Shown piece by piece: positions 25,232-33,281 of a stretch of DNA of 64,000 nucleotides. Position 1 is the first letter of the stretch. Every line of letters starts with the position of its first letter. The translations under genes were made by a program, and so were the position numbers. The stretch is taken from positions 6,014,001 to 6,078,000 of the forward strand of contig NZ_JAMYWY010000001.1 in the NCBI RefSeq assembly GCF_024159265.1, read 5' to 3'. The DNA comes from Paenibacillus sp. 1781tsa1. Lineage in GTDB: Bacteria > Bacillota > Bacilli > Paenibacillales > Paenibacillaceae. The notes beneath the pieces are model-generated. The model ran no database searches, was not told the origin of the DNA, and saw nothing but the letters and a program-made list of their open reading frames with translations.

Positions 25232-26422
25232 ATGGAATTTATTTTGGTTCTTGCACTTATCCTGATTTTCACTAAATTGGCCGGAGATTTATCTGTACGG
25301 CTTGGTCAGCCATCCGTTTTAGGGAAACTGATTGTCGGTGTTATTCTCGGACCTGCGATGCTTGGTTGGGTTCAACAAAGTGACTTCGTCCATTATATGG
25401 CTGAAATCGGGGTACTGCTGCTAATGTTTATTGCCGGACTTGAAACAGATCTGGAGCAATTGAAGAAAAACTGGAAAGCAGCCTTTGCCGTTGCTGTGGG
25501 TGGTATTATTTTACCTTTTATTGGGGGATACAGTTCAGCCTTGGCGTTCGGTATGTCACAGACACATGCACTGTTCTTTGGACTTTTATTCTGTGCCACG
25601 TCCGTCAGCATTTCCGTTCAGACACTCAAAGACATGGATCAACTCAGCTCTCGTGAGGGTACAACCATCCTTGGTGCAGCTGTCGTCGATGATGTTCTGG
25701 TCGTTGTCATTCTTGCTGTTATGATGAGCTTGCTGGGTACAGGTGGAGGAGACACTTCAATTTCTCTGCTAATTGGCAAGAAGCTGTTATTCTTTATTAT
25801 TATTATCGCTGCCAGCTGGTTCATTGTTCCACGCATCATGAAGTGGATGGCACCATTAAAAGTAACCGAGACCGTCATTACTGCGGGACTGATTATTTGT
25901 TTTGGATTCTCCTACTTTGCAGAGTGGATGGGTGTTGCCGGAATCATTGGTGCATTTGCCGCTGGGATCGCCATCTCCCAAACCAACTTCAAACATGAAG
26001 TCGAGACCAAACTGGAACCGATCGCCTACGGAATTTTTGTTCCGGTGTTCTTTGTCAGTATCGGCTTAAATGTCACCTTTGATGGTGTCGGTTCACAAAT
26101 TTGGTTCATTGTCGTTATCAGTATCATCGCTATTGTAACCAAACTTATCGGTGGAGGAGCCGGTGCACGACTGACGGGATTCAACCGTTCCTCTTCGCTG
26201 GCTATTGGGGCAGGCATGATCTCCAGAGGGGAAGTTGCCCTGATTATCGCTTCAACGGGACTTGCTTCCGGATTGCTTGATTCGGAGTACTTTACCAGCG
26301 TTGTGATCATGGTTATTGTTACTACACTGGTTACTCCGCCACTCCTCAAAATCACCTTTGCACGCAAAAAAGGGGAAAAGCGAGTGGAAAGAGGAATTGA
26401 GGAATCACATTTAAACGGGTAA
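25232..26422 (+). CDS. CPA2-type cation:proton antiporter (KefB/NapA family)
   Basis: A 396-residue protein with about 12-13 hydrophobic helices. The N-terminal segment GQPSVLGKLIVGVILGPAML and the core VVDDVLVVVILAVM (double-Asp ion site DD) are family signatures; SRGEVALIIA lies late in the protein. It exchanges Na+ or K+ for H+. No C-terminal RCK domain is present. ATG 25232 follows GAGAGGAG by seven bases; the frame opens upstream at 24965, but that part is the structured leader. The leader hairpins point to regulation by transcription attenuation. Confidence 0.9.
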   Translation: MEFILVLALILIFTKLAGDLSVRLGQPSVLGKLIVGVILGPAMLGWVQQSDFVHYMAEIGVLLLMFIAGLETDLEQLKKNWKAAFAVAVGGIILPFIGGYSSALAFGMSQTHALFFGLLFCATSVSISVQTLKDMDQLSSREGTTILGAAVVDDVLVVVILAVMMSLLGTGGGDTSISLLIGKKLLFFIIIIAASWFIVPRIMKWMAPLKVTETVITAGLIICFGFSYFAEWMGVAGIIGAFAAGIAISQTNFKHEVETKLEPIAYGIFVPVFFVSIGLNVTFDGVGSQIWFIVVISIIAIVTKLIGGGAGARLTGFNRSSSLAIGAGMISRGEVALIIASTGLASGLLDSEYFTSVVIMVIVTTLVTPPLLKITFARKKGEKRVERGIEESHLNG

Positions 26423-26504
26423 GGACATGCCAACGTCAAAACTAACTTAAAGATTCCAGTTGTAGCGTTATGATTCCTAGACATCAGTTGTGTCCCTAGA
26501 ATTA

Positions 26505-26570
26505 CTAGGAGTGTCTTATAAGTCAGGTGAACTATGTACTGATGATATGCTGCACTTTTCGTACACCAAG
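26505..26570. repeat. possible degenerate partial copy of the 193-bp palindromic element
   Basis: The stretch shares TGATGATATG and GCACTTTTC in the same order with the middle of element B (27968-28160), preceded by a degenerate GTCAGGTGAAC unit. It may be a decayed copy. Weak evidence. The surrounding gap 26423-26665 holds no convincing gene. Confidence 0.35.
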
Positions 26571-26665
26571 CAGCCAAGTCACACACCAACACGGTCTTGA
26601 AGCATCAGGGTGCCAAAATAAATTCTGAAATCCAGGCTGGCTCGGCCTTAAGATTGATCATTCTT

Positions 26666-26858
26666 CTAAGGAACCCAGGACGTCTTATTTGGCCTTCTGG
26701 CTTTCCTTTTCAATTTAAGAAACATCAGACACCTTATTTCCCAAATTTGCATATGCAAACGCTGAAAATGGCTGTACATTCCGATATAGCGTTTCTCAGG
26801 TTCCTTATATTTCTATTAGTGCATCAAATCCCTGAATAAGACGTCTCAGATTCCTTAG
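26666..26858. repeat. 193-bp nested palindromic element A
   Basis: Four related units of about 25 bases: two forward (starting 26666 and 26716, 50 bases apart) and two reversed (ending 26808 and 26858, again 50 apart). The outer pair shares CTAAGGAA and GACGTCTTATT; the inner pair is more diverged. The whole can fold into a long hairpin. The same layout and exact length recur at 27968-28160. No protein is encoded inside. This looks like a non-autonomous palindromic repeat (REP- or MITE-like). Confidence 0.8.
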
Positions 26859-27122
26859 CTCTTATTGCCGCTCTACGCTTTTTTTCCAAGCCTGAGTGAG
26901 GGACGACGCATACCGGCGGTACGAAGAGCTTAATTAAATGTAAACTGCCTTGAGTGGGAGAATAATCTACTTTTACAGCGTCTACATCGCTTACTCGCAC
27001 GTGAAGGGCGCGTTGTCACACATTCAAAAATGTGTAGCACTTACCCATTACCAGATCCGAATACGCTCAGTCTCGTTTTGGCTTTCAGACTAAGGGTTGA
27101 GATACGGTCTAGTTGAAAGGTA

Positions 27123-27152
27123 TTGAAATCATTCCGTATTTAAAGCTATACT
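27123..27152 (+). promoter_or_regulatory. candidate promoter for the PD-(D/E)XK-like gene
   Basis: TTGAAA (27123-27128) and TATACT (27147-27152) with an 18-bp spacer. Transcription would begin about 27159, upstream of the leader hairpin. The rest of the gap from 26859 to 27122 shows no other clear element. Confidence 0.5.
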
Positions 27153-27189
27153 TGATTTAGAAATGCAATATACGGGTCGTGAAGCACAC

Positions 27190-27250
27190 GCCGCTTTGAT
27201 CTATTCTTCCCCTTCGACATGAAGGTTGGAGATAGTCAGAGCGGCTTTTT
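27190..27250 (+). terminator. leader terminator or small-RNA terminator upstream of the PD-(D/E)XK-like gene
   Basis: Outer stem GCCGCT/AGCGGC with extended inner pairing (CTAT/ATAG) is followed by TTTTT. It sits about 75 bases before the start codon and after a plausible promoter, so it either attenuates the gene or ends a short RNA of about 90 bases. Confidence 0.65.
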
Positions 27251-27325
27251 GTATTTTCACATGATGACTTGAAGTATTATTCACGTTCGGTTTAATTATT
27301 TTATTTTTAGAGGAGATGAAAGACG

Positions 27326-27979
27326 ATGAGCATTGATTTTGATGAGGCTTACGAAGTTTGGATGCACTCTCTTTTGGAGAAGGAAACGAACCCACGAGTG
27401 CGTTCCCGAATTGAAAATGGACTTGAACATGGCACATTGGAATTTTTGCGTTCAGTTTGGTTTCCGGTGATGAAAAATTTAAATCATTTGCAACCCGAAT
27501 GGGAGGTACGTGACTTTCATAACGGCTATCGGTATCTGGATCTTGCATACATGCCAGGTAATGGCGTTAAGGGAGGTATTGAAATCCAAGGATACGGGCC
27601 ACATGCTCGTGACCTGGATGTACGGCGTTTTAAAGATTTATGCTGGCGGCATTGTCTGCTAACGCTTGATGATTGGATTTTTCTGCCGATCGCGTATCTT
27701 TCCATTAAAGACGAACCGAAACGGTGCCAACAGCTCGTGCTGTCTTATATGGGTAAATTCATGGCCACAGACGTTCCTCCAGTCTTAAATTGGCTTGAAG
27801 CCGAGACTGTACGTTATGCCATACGTATCATCCGTCCTTTTGCCCCGTCGGAACTTGCTACGCATCTGCGAATTACAGATCAGCATGCTCGAAGAGTTCT
27901 TCACAGCCTGATTGATCAAGAGGTATTACATGTCGCTAGTGGCACTCAACGATATCGAACCTATATCTTACGAACATGA
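27326..27979 (+). CDS. putative PD-(D/E)XK nuclease-like protein with C-terminal winged helix
   Basis: A 217-residue protein not assigned to a named family. The predicted order helix-strand-strand-strand-helix-strand with Asp72 (RYLDLAYM), Glu86-x-Gln88 (GGIEIQGYG), then HARDLDVRRFKDLCWRH and WIFLPIAYLSI fits a Vsr/DUF559-like PD-(D/E)XK fold, with Gln in place of the usual Lys. Residues about 160-217 look like a winged helix (FAPSELATHLRITDQHARRVLHSL). So it may cut or bind specific DNA. GAGGAG lies ten bases before the ATG. Two 193-bp palindromic elements flank it, the downstream one beginning inside its last codons. It could equally be a catalytically dead regulator. Assignment is by pattern only. 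Confidence 0.7.
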   Translation: MSIDFDEAYEVWMHSLLEKETNPRVRSRIENGLEHGTLEFLRSVWFPVMKNLNHLQPEWEVRDFHNGYRYLDLAYMPGNGVKGGIEIQGYGPHARDLDVRRFKDLCWRHCLLTLDDWIFLPIAYLSIKDEPKRCQQLVLSYMGKFMATDVPPVLNWLEAETVRYAIRIIRPFAPSELATHLRITDQHARRVLHSLIDQEVLHVASGTQRYRTYILRT

Positions 27980-28160
27980 GACACTCTATTTCGCCTATAT
28001 GGTACATGTCCATTTTTTAACGAACTCAGGACACCTTATTGTGATGATATGGAGTAAATCTGGGCACTTTTCCAGACTTTTCTGTGAAATAAAGCTTCTG
28101 AGATTCCTTAGAATTCCAACATGCCTCATATCTCCATAATAAGCCCGTCTGAGTTCGTTA
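27968..28160. repeat. 193-bp nested palindromic element B
   Basis: Same architecture as element A: forward units at 27968 and 28018 (50 apart), reversed units ending 28110 and 28160 (50 apart). The pair starting 28018/ending 28160 shares TAACGAACTCAG. Its first unit overlaps the stop codon of the nuclease-like gene (27977-27979). Copies A and B are clearly related but diverged. Confidence 0.8.
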
Positions 28161-28280
28161 GCATTTTGGATATGGCTTTGAAACGTTCTGAAACGCTCGG
28201 AGTTACTACACGATTCTTAAAGCTCACTGGGAACCACTAGAGTTTCTGGGGTTGGGGTGTCAGATCCTTACTTTACTAAC

Positions 28281-28424
28281 GAGTTACATGGAGAGTTACA
28301 TTGAAATTCACACGGAGATTTACATGGAGATTTACATGGAGAGTTACATGGAATTACTTTGCGATTTACACAAACTGTTATACGAAGAGTTATACGGAGG
28401 ATTATACGAAGAATTACTTTAGAG
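28281..28424. repeat. 12-bp tandem repeat, 12 units
   Basis: Period of exactly 12 bases over 144 bp. The first six units are close to GAGTTACATGGA (two are identical GATTTACATGGA); the last six drift towards GTTATACGAAGA. It could be read as a low-complexity peptide, but no ribosome site supports translation. It follows element B by about 120 bp. Nothing further is evident from 28425 to 28558. Confidence 0.85.
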
Positions 28425-28551
28425 AAATAGCTGGATTAGTTCTGAGCTTGGATTTGCTTCGAATAGCTTATGGGCTAGTCTACAGTTCCAAGAGAAAGTT
28501 ACTTGAAGTCGATTAAATTACTTAGAAGAGGCCTCCCATCCTACACAGAAA

Positions 28552-28585
28552 ACAAAAAAAGACCACCTTACACTCAAGAGGTCTT
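28552..28585 (-). terminator. intrinsic terminator after the dedA-pssA genes
   Basis: Stem AAGACC/GGTCTT with inner pairing and a T7 run on the minus strand. Confidence 0.85.
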
Positions 28586-28620
28586 CCATCTTTGCCCGTT
28601 GTTACAACAGGCTGTCCCAT

Positions 28621-29106
28621 TTAAGTTAACACACCAACATAAAAACCAATCGAGATAAAGACAACACACCAAACGAATGCACCAATACCTGATACAACTA
28701 CGTATCTGCCAATTGCCATGCGGCTCATCCCTGAGAAACAGCACATCAGATGTCGAATGCCCGGAATAAAGTAACCGAGGATGATTGACCAATATCCATA
28801 TTTCAGAAACCACGACTCCACCCTGCTAAATCGTTTGGCATTCACGCCAATCCACTTGCCATACTTATCGAACAGCGGCCTGCCTGCCTTCTTGCCAATC
28901 ATGTAGCTGAGCAGCCCTCCGGTAAATGCGCCACCGAAACTGACGGCGATGGATACGGAGTAATTCAATACCGAGATGGAGGCGAGATAACCGACAAACG
29001 TCATCATCACCTCATCCGGAATCGGCATGCCAATAACGCCAAGAGCCAGTAGTCCGTATATTGCGAAATAACCATATTGACCAATAAATTCTTTTGCAAA
29101 TTCCAT
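28621..29106 (-). CDS. DedA-family membrane protein
   Basis: A 161-residue DedA (VTT-domain) protein with four to five helices. The family signatures GVIGMPIPDEVMMTFVGYLA, FGGAFTGGLLSYMIGKKAG and YFIPGIRHL are present. DedA proteins act as lipid scramblases or in undecaprenyl- and phospholipid recycling. The start at 29106 follows AAGGAG by nine bases. It lies 13 bases after the phosphatidylserine synthase gene, so the two are probably cotranscribed, which fits a shared membrane-lipid role. Confidence 0.9.
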   Translation of the reverse strand: MEFAKEFIGQYGYFAIYGLLALGVIGMPIPDEVMMTFVGYLASISVLNYSVSIAVSFGGAFTGGLLSYMIGKKAGRPLFDKYGKWIGVNAKRFSRVESWFLKYGYWSIILGYFIPGIRHLMCCFSGMSRMAIGRYVVVSGIGAFVWCVVFISIGFYVGVLT

Positions 29107-29119
29107 ACTGACTCGCTCC

Positions 29120-29665
29120 TTATTTCGGTTCCACAATATCCTTCTCATGTGAGGCTAGCACTTGTTTTAGAGACGGGAATCGGATTTGGCTCACCATGAG
29201 ACCGGATAATACAATAATGACAAGATAAGCTACACCATGTGTGAAATAAGGACTCCAGAGCGCGAAAAAGGACATCAGACCACCGGCAAATGTAATCGGC
29301 ATCCCGACAAAACCGCTGCTTGCTGTCTTCTGACAGTTATAACGAGCCAGGCGCAATGCACCGCAAACCGGAAACAATGCGGTCAGTGCCATCCCCAGCA
29401 CACTCACTTCATTCATGGAGTTCAGGTACAGAATCAGCACAGGGGCTGTTCCGAATGAAACTACATCCGCGAGCGAGTCCAGGGCTTTCCCGAACTCACC
29501 CTCACAATGTAATTTGCGGGCTGCATAACCATCAAACAGATCAAAGAACATCGCTACCCATATCATCATTACAGCCAGGGCAAATTCACCATGAATAGCC
29601 ATAATGACTGCCAGCATGCCTGAACTCAGATTCCCCAAGGTTAAAATCGATGGTAAAGACTTCAT
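29120..29665 (-). CDS. pssA: CDP-diacylglycerol--serine O-phosphatidyltransferase
   Basis: A 181-residue membrane enzyme making phosphatidylserine from CDP-diacylglycerol and serine, the first step to phosphatidylethanolamine. The CDP-alcohol phosphotransferase motif is complete: DLFDGYAARK, then G and the two Asp of KALDSLAD. Several hydrophobic helices follow. AAAGGGAG precedes the ATG. First gene of the pssA-dedA pair. No psd gene is seen adjacent. Confidence 0.93.
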   Translation of the reverse strand: MKSLPSILTLGNLSSGMLAVIMAIHGEFALAVMMIWVAMFFDLFDGYAARKLHCEGEFGKALDSLADVVSFGTAPVLILYLNSMNEVSVLGMALTALFPVCGALRLARYNCQKTASSGFVGMPITFAGGLMSFFALWSPYFTHGVAYLVIIVLSGLMVSQIRFPSLKQVLASHEKDIVEPK

Positions 29666-29686
29666 AAGAGTTGACTCCCTTTCGTA

Positions 29687-31435
29687 CTAGGCTTTAGGAA
29701 AAATAATATAAAAACGGACTCCATCCGGTGTATTCTCCACTCCATAATTGCACCCGTGCAGATCAAGGATCTGCTTCGCAATGGCCAGACCGAGCCCGGT
29801 TCCCCCCATTTTGCGATTACGTGAGCGCTCTACCCGATAGAACCTCTCCCATATATACTGACGCTCAGCTTCAGCGATCTGCTCGCCCTTGTTCTCAATG
29901 GAAATATGGACAAAACCTTCACGCCTGCTAATCTCAATAGTTATATCGGTATGTGGTATCGCGTGACGTATAGCATTCATCATGATATTGAAAATAACTT
30001 GCTCCAGCTTGCTGCGGTCACCCTCAACCGTCTGCTCTGTTGTGGATACAAGCACCACATCCAATCCTTTGTCCTTCAGTTGCGGACCCAGACGGCCGGC
30101 GATATCTTCAATCATGTCAGCCAGCGCCACAGCATCGGTATTCAATTGAATCGCTGAGGATTCCAGTCGCACCAGATCCAGCATCTCTTCAACCATCGTT
30201 TCCATTTTGATCGCCTCATCGGCAATGATCTCAATGTAGCGCTCCCGCTTGCTCTCACTCACGCCGTCCTTCAGCCCTTCGGAATATCCCTTAATGATGC
30301 TGATGGGTGTCTTAAGTTCATGTGATGCATCGGCAAAAAACTTGCGCTGACGCTGTTCAATCTGCTGCTTCATTTCCATATCCGTACGCATCTGTGTGTT
30401 GGCCTGCCTCAGCTCTTCCAGTGTCTGACCCAAGGTTCCCGATAAAGCATTAAGGCTGTTCGACAGACTGCCGATTTCATCATTACGCCGGATGGGTGAT
30501 TTCACCGTGAAATCCAGCGTAGACATTTTTTTGGCAACATGGTTCAAGGCCAAGAGCGGCTTCGTTACAATTCGGGACAGGAGCAACGCCAGCAACAGAA
30601 TCAATATAAATGCCCCAATGCCAAAATATGCATAGAACAAACGTGTTGCCTCATTCGCTTCCCTCATCTCCTGTAGAGAGGTGAGCGAGAAAATCAGTTG
30701 CTGCTCAGGTCCGGAACGATGCACTGGAGCAATAGTAATCACATTGCGAACACCACTCCAGCTATCCATCCATTCTTCATTGAGCATTTTGCCATTCGCC
30801 AAGGCCAGTTGGTCTTCGGTGGACAAAGGGAACCGGCTATCCAGTGCTTGCACCAGCAGTCCCTGCCTCTGACTCCACGTTGCCAGATTGGGAAGAACTA
30901 CCTCGGTCAGTACGCCTGACCATTCCTTTACCGGTTCAATTGATTCCTGAAAGCTTTCTGTTCCCCATGCGGCAGAAGTGGCATCCTGGATTTTGAATGG
31001 ATAAACCATGGACCCGCTGGCCGGGCCTTTCACCGTCAGTTCCTGCCCATATTTCAGATGAGATGTAATCCAGCCAGCATTCTCACTATTGATGAACAAG
31101 GACAAGGACACCTTCACGTGACTCCCATCCTGCTGTAACAACGTAATATGGAACGGGTCATTAACCAATCTTCCGGTATTCGTCAGAATGACCAGATGTG
31201 ACTGATTCTGACGCATGAACTTACCAGTCTCCTTGGCTAGCTGCAAATCACTCCAATGGCCATTGGAGTATTGCTGTTCGAACTTGGACAGCTTTTTCTT
31301 CATACTGCTGACCTTCTGATGCTGATAGAAGTCGGGAAACCAGACCAACTGGGCAAAAACCGTCGTCCCATATAGCAGAACCAGACATCCTGCCATGACC
31401 AGGAAAAGCTTCATCGTTACGCCATTTCTTCTCAT
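29687..31435 (-). CDS. sensor histidine kinase (HAMP-HisKA-HATPase)
   Basis: A 582-residue membrane kinase: helix 1 at about 8-28, an extracellular domain of about 240 residues, helix 2 at about 268-290, HAMP, then HisKA with His in FADASHELKTPISII and the ATPase G-box GGTGLGLAIAK. Its ATG overlaps the stop of the response regulator (ATGA), so both are translated together. The signal is unknown. The domain order resembles BaeS/ResE-type kinases. Confidence 0.92.
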   Translation of the reverse strand: MRRNGVTMKLFLVMAGCLVLLYGTTVFAQLVWFPDFYQHQKVSSMKKKLSKFEQQYSNGHWSDLQLAKETGKFMRQNQSHLVILTNTGRLVNDPFHITLLQQDGSHVKVSLSLFINSENAGWITSHLKYGQELTVKGPASGSMVYPFKIQDATSAAWGTESFQESIEPVKEWSGVLTEVVLPNLATWSQRQGLLVQALDSRFPLSTEDQLALANGKMLNEEWMDSWSGVRNVITIAPVHRSGPEQQLIFSLTSLQEMREANEATRLFYAYFGIGAFILILLLALLLSRIVTKPLLALNHVAKKMSTLDFTVKSPIRRNDEIGSLSNSLNALSGTLGQTLEELRQANTQMRTDMEMKQQIEQRQRKFFADASHELKTPISIIKGYSEGLKDGVSESKRERYIEIIADEAIKMETMVEEMLDLVRLESSAIQLNTDAVALADMIEDIAGRLGPQLKDKGLDVVLVSTTEQTVEGDRSKLEQVIFNIMMNAIRHAIPHTDITIEISRREGFVHISIENKGEQIAEAERQYIWERFYRVERSRNRKMGGTGLGLAIAKQILDLHGCNYGVENTPDGVRFYIIFPKA

Positions 31436-32112
31436 GCTTCTGCCTCAAAACGATATCCGGTACCAATCACCGTTCGGATACACTTGGCTTCATCACCCAA
31501 TTTACTTCGCAGCTTCTTGATATGAGTATCCACAACACGTGAGTCTCCTTCAAAATCAAATCCCCAGATCCGATTCAAAATGGCATCCCGGGACAACACA
31601 ATGCCTGCATTTCGAACCAAATAAAGCAACAGGTCATATTCCTTTGGCGCAAGCTCGACTTCAATTCCGTCCTTCTCCAGCCGCCGAGCCCATGGATCAA
31701 GGGTTACCTGTCCGAAACGAATCACACCCTGCTCTCGTCCCAACGCGCCTTCAACACGTTTCATTAATGTCTCTGCACGTGCAACCAGCACACGTGGACT
31801 AAACGGCTTCGTGACGTAATCATCAACACCCAGCTGAAAGCCATGAATTTTATCGTCATCCTCGGACCGTGCAGTCAACATGATAATAGGTACGGTGGAT
31901 TGGGAGCGAATATGCCCACATAACGTCCATCCATCCATTTCAGGCATCAAAACATCCAGAATGACCAGATCCACCTCATGCAGAGCCAGCAATTCCAATG
32001 CCTGTACTCCATGTTCTGCTTCAATAACGTTCCATTGTTCTTTTATGAAATAATCGGCCACGATCTCACGAATGCGGCTTTCATCTTCCACCAGAAGCAC
32101 TGTTCTGATCAT
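31432..32112 (-). CDS. OmpR-family response regulator
   Basis: A 226-residue regulator: receiver domain with EDE cluster, phosphoacceptor Asp in LVILDVLMPEMDG and Lys in VTKPFSP, then a winged-helix DNA-binding domain (LAPKEYDLLLYLV, RVVDTHIKKLRSKLG). Partner of the kinase immediately downstream. The target genes are not evident; the pssA-dedA pair directly follows. Confidence 0.95.
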   Translation of the reverse strand: MIRTVLLVEDESRIREIVADYFIKEQWNVIEAEHGVQALELLALHEVDLVILDVLMPEMDGWTLCGHIRSQSTVPIIMLTARSEDDDKIHGFQLGVDDYVTKPFSPRVLVARAETLMKRVEGALGREQGVIRFGQVTLDPWARRLEKDGIEVELAPKEYDLLLYLVRNAGIVLSRDAILNRIWGFDFEGDSRVVDTHIKKLRSKLGDEAKCIRTVIGTGYRFEAEA

Positions 32113-32254
32113 GGCCGACTCTCCTTTTTAGATTTCTGATGATAACATACCTATTCCGTGTGTCGTTCATGTGTCCAGACATGTTTTGGAATGAACCCCA
32201 TGATATATACGATTAATATAAGCCAAAAGTTACTAATTTTTATCAAAATTCGCA

Positions 32255-32298
32255 CAAAAAAGAAGCCGTCAACGAGCAAGCTCCAGCTCATTGACAGC
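32255..32298 (-). terminator. intrinsic terminator after pdxK
   Basis: Stem GCTGTCAATGAGC/GCTCGTTGACGGC (one G-T pair) followed on the minus strand by TTCTTTTTTG, about 65 bases past the pdxK stop. Confidence 0.85.
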
Positions 32299-32363
32299 TA
32301 CTTGAATGAAATCGAAGTATGTTGTCCAGAATTGATGCGCTACTGCGCGCTCCCTGACAGCAC

Positions 32364-33176
32364 TTAACGTTGTTGCTCCAGACGGTGTGCTACATGCAGT
32401 GTAGGACCAACAAAACGATTCAGCGGGAATCCGCCGGCAATCGCTTTGGTCACAAAGGCTTTACCTTCACGAACAGCCTCTTTCACTGAAAGACCACGAG
32501 CCAATCCTGCGGTAATCGCCGCAGACGTTGTGCAGCCCGCACCATGCGTATATCCGGAGCCGACAACATCGGCTTCAAACCATTCGTAGTTGGTTCCATC
32601 ATAGAGTAGATCCATTGCTTTACCCGGGCTAATGACACCTCTGTCCTTGATCAGAACATGTTTCGAGCCATGGGCATGAATTGCTGCTGCCGCTGCTTCC
32701 ATCTGTTCCTTGGAGCGAATAGGTCCGCTCTTCGCCAGTTGGGATGCTTCGAACAGATTAGGTGTAACCAGATCAGCACCTGGCAACAGGAATTCGATCA
32801 TCGCTTCCGTATTTTCCGGTTGCAGTACTTCGTCTGTACCTTTGCAGACCATTACCGGATCGATAACGATCTGTGGCAGACCGCTGCGGCGAATATGTTT
32901 TGCCACCAGTTCAATAATATCTACAGAACCGAGCATACCTGTCTTCATTGCATCGAAACCGATGCCGTCCAGAACCGTGCGAAGCTGCGCTTCAACCACA
33001 TTTAATTCAACAGGAAAGACCTGGTGATCCCATGTTTCGGGCTCCATTGCCACAACCGTAGTCAGTACGGTCATGCCATACACACCCAGCTCCTGAAAAG
33101 TTTTCAAATCAGCTTGAATACCTGCACCGCCGCTCGTGTCCGAACCAGCTATTGTTAATGTTTTTGGAATCGTCAT
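32364..33176 (-). CDS. pdxK: pyridoxine/pyridoxal kinase (PdxK, ThiD-like fold)
   Basis: A 270-residue ribokinase-fold kinase. The N-terminal TIAGSDTSGGAGIQADLK and the anion-hole/catalytic GAGCTTSAAITAGLA are shared with ThiD. The segments VYGMTVLTTVVAM, HQVFP, MKTGMLGSVDIIEL and DPVMVCKG match the Bacillus PdxK (YwdB) branch better than ThiD itself, so the likely reaction is ATP-dependent phosphorylation of pyridoxine, pyridoxal or the HMP analogue for vitamin B6 salvage. It is a single gene with its own terminator; no thiamine riboswitch is seen upstream. Confidence 0.88.
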   Translation of the reverse strand: MTIPKTLTIAGSDTSGGAGIQADLKTFQELGVYGMTVLTTVVAMEPETWDHQVFPVELNVVEAQLRTVLDGIGFDAMKTGMLGSVDIIELVAKHIRRSGLPQIVIDPVMVCKGTDEVLQPENTEAMIEFLLPGADLVTPNLFEASQLAKSGPIRSKEQMEAAAAAIHAHGSKHVLIKDRGVISPGKAMDLLYDGTNYEWFEADVVGSGYTHGAGCTTSAAITAGLARGLSVKEAVREGKAFVTKAIAGGFPLNRFVGPTLHVAHRLEQQR

Positions 33177-33281
33177 GGTAGTTGCATTCTCCTTCGTGTC
33201 TCAGTTGACATTATCCTATCCCTTGTACGAGCGGATGTCAATGGCATCTGAAGCCATACAGAGCATGGTTTTCCGAATGAT

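Noticed and set aside
26597..26839. 80-residue plus-strand frame
   Set aside because: It lies across the palindromic element A; no ribosome site and no recognisable domain.
28281..28424. CRISPR array
   Set aside because: The 12-bp units are directly contiguous with no unique spacers, and no cas genes are present.
28301..28516. Open frame across the 12-bp tandem repeat giving a low-complexity peptide
   Set aside because: No ribosome site, biased composition caused by the repeat, and no protein-like features after it.
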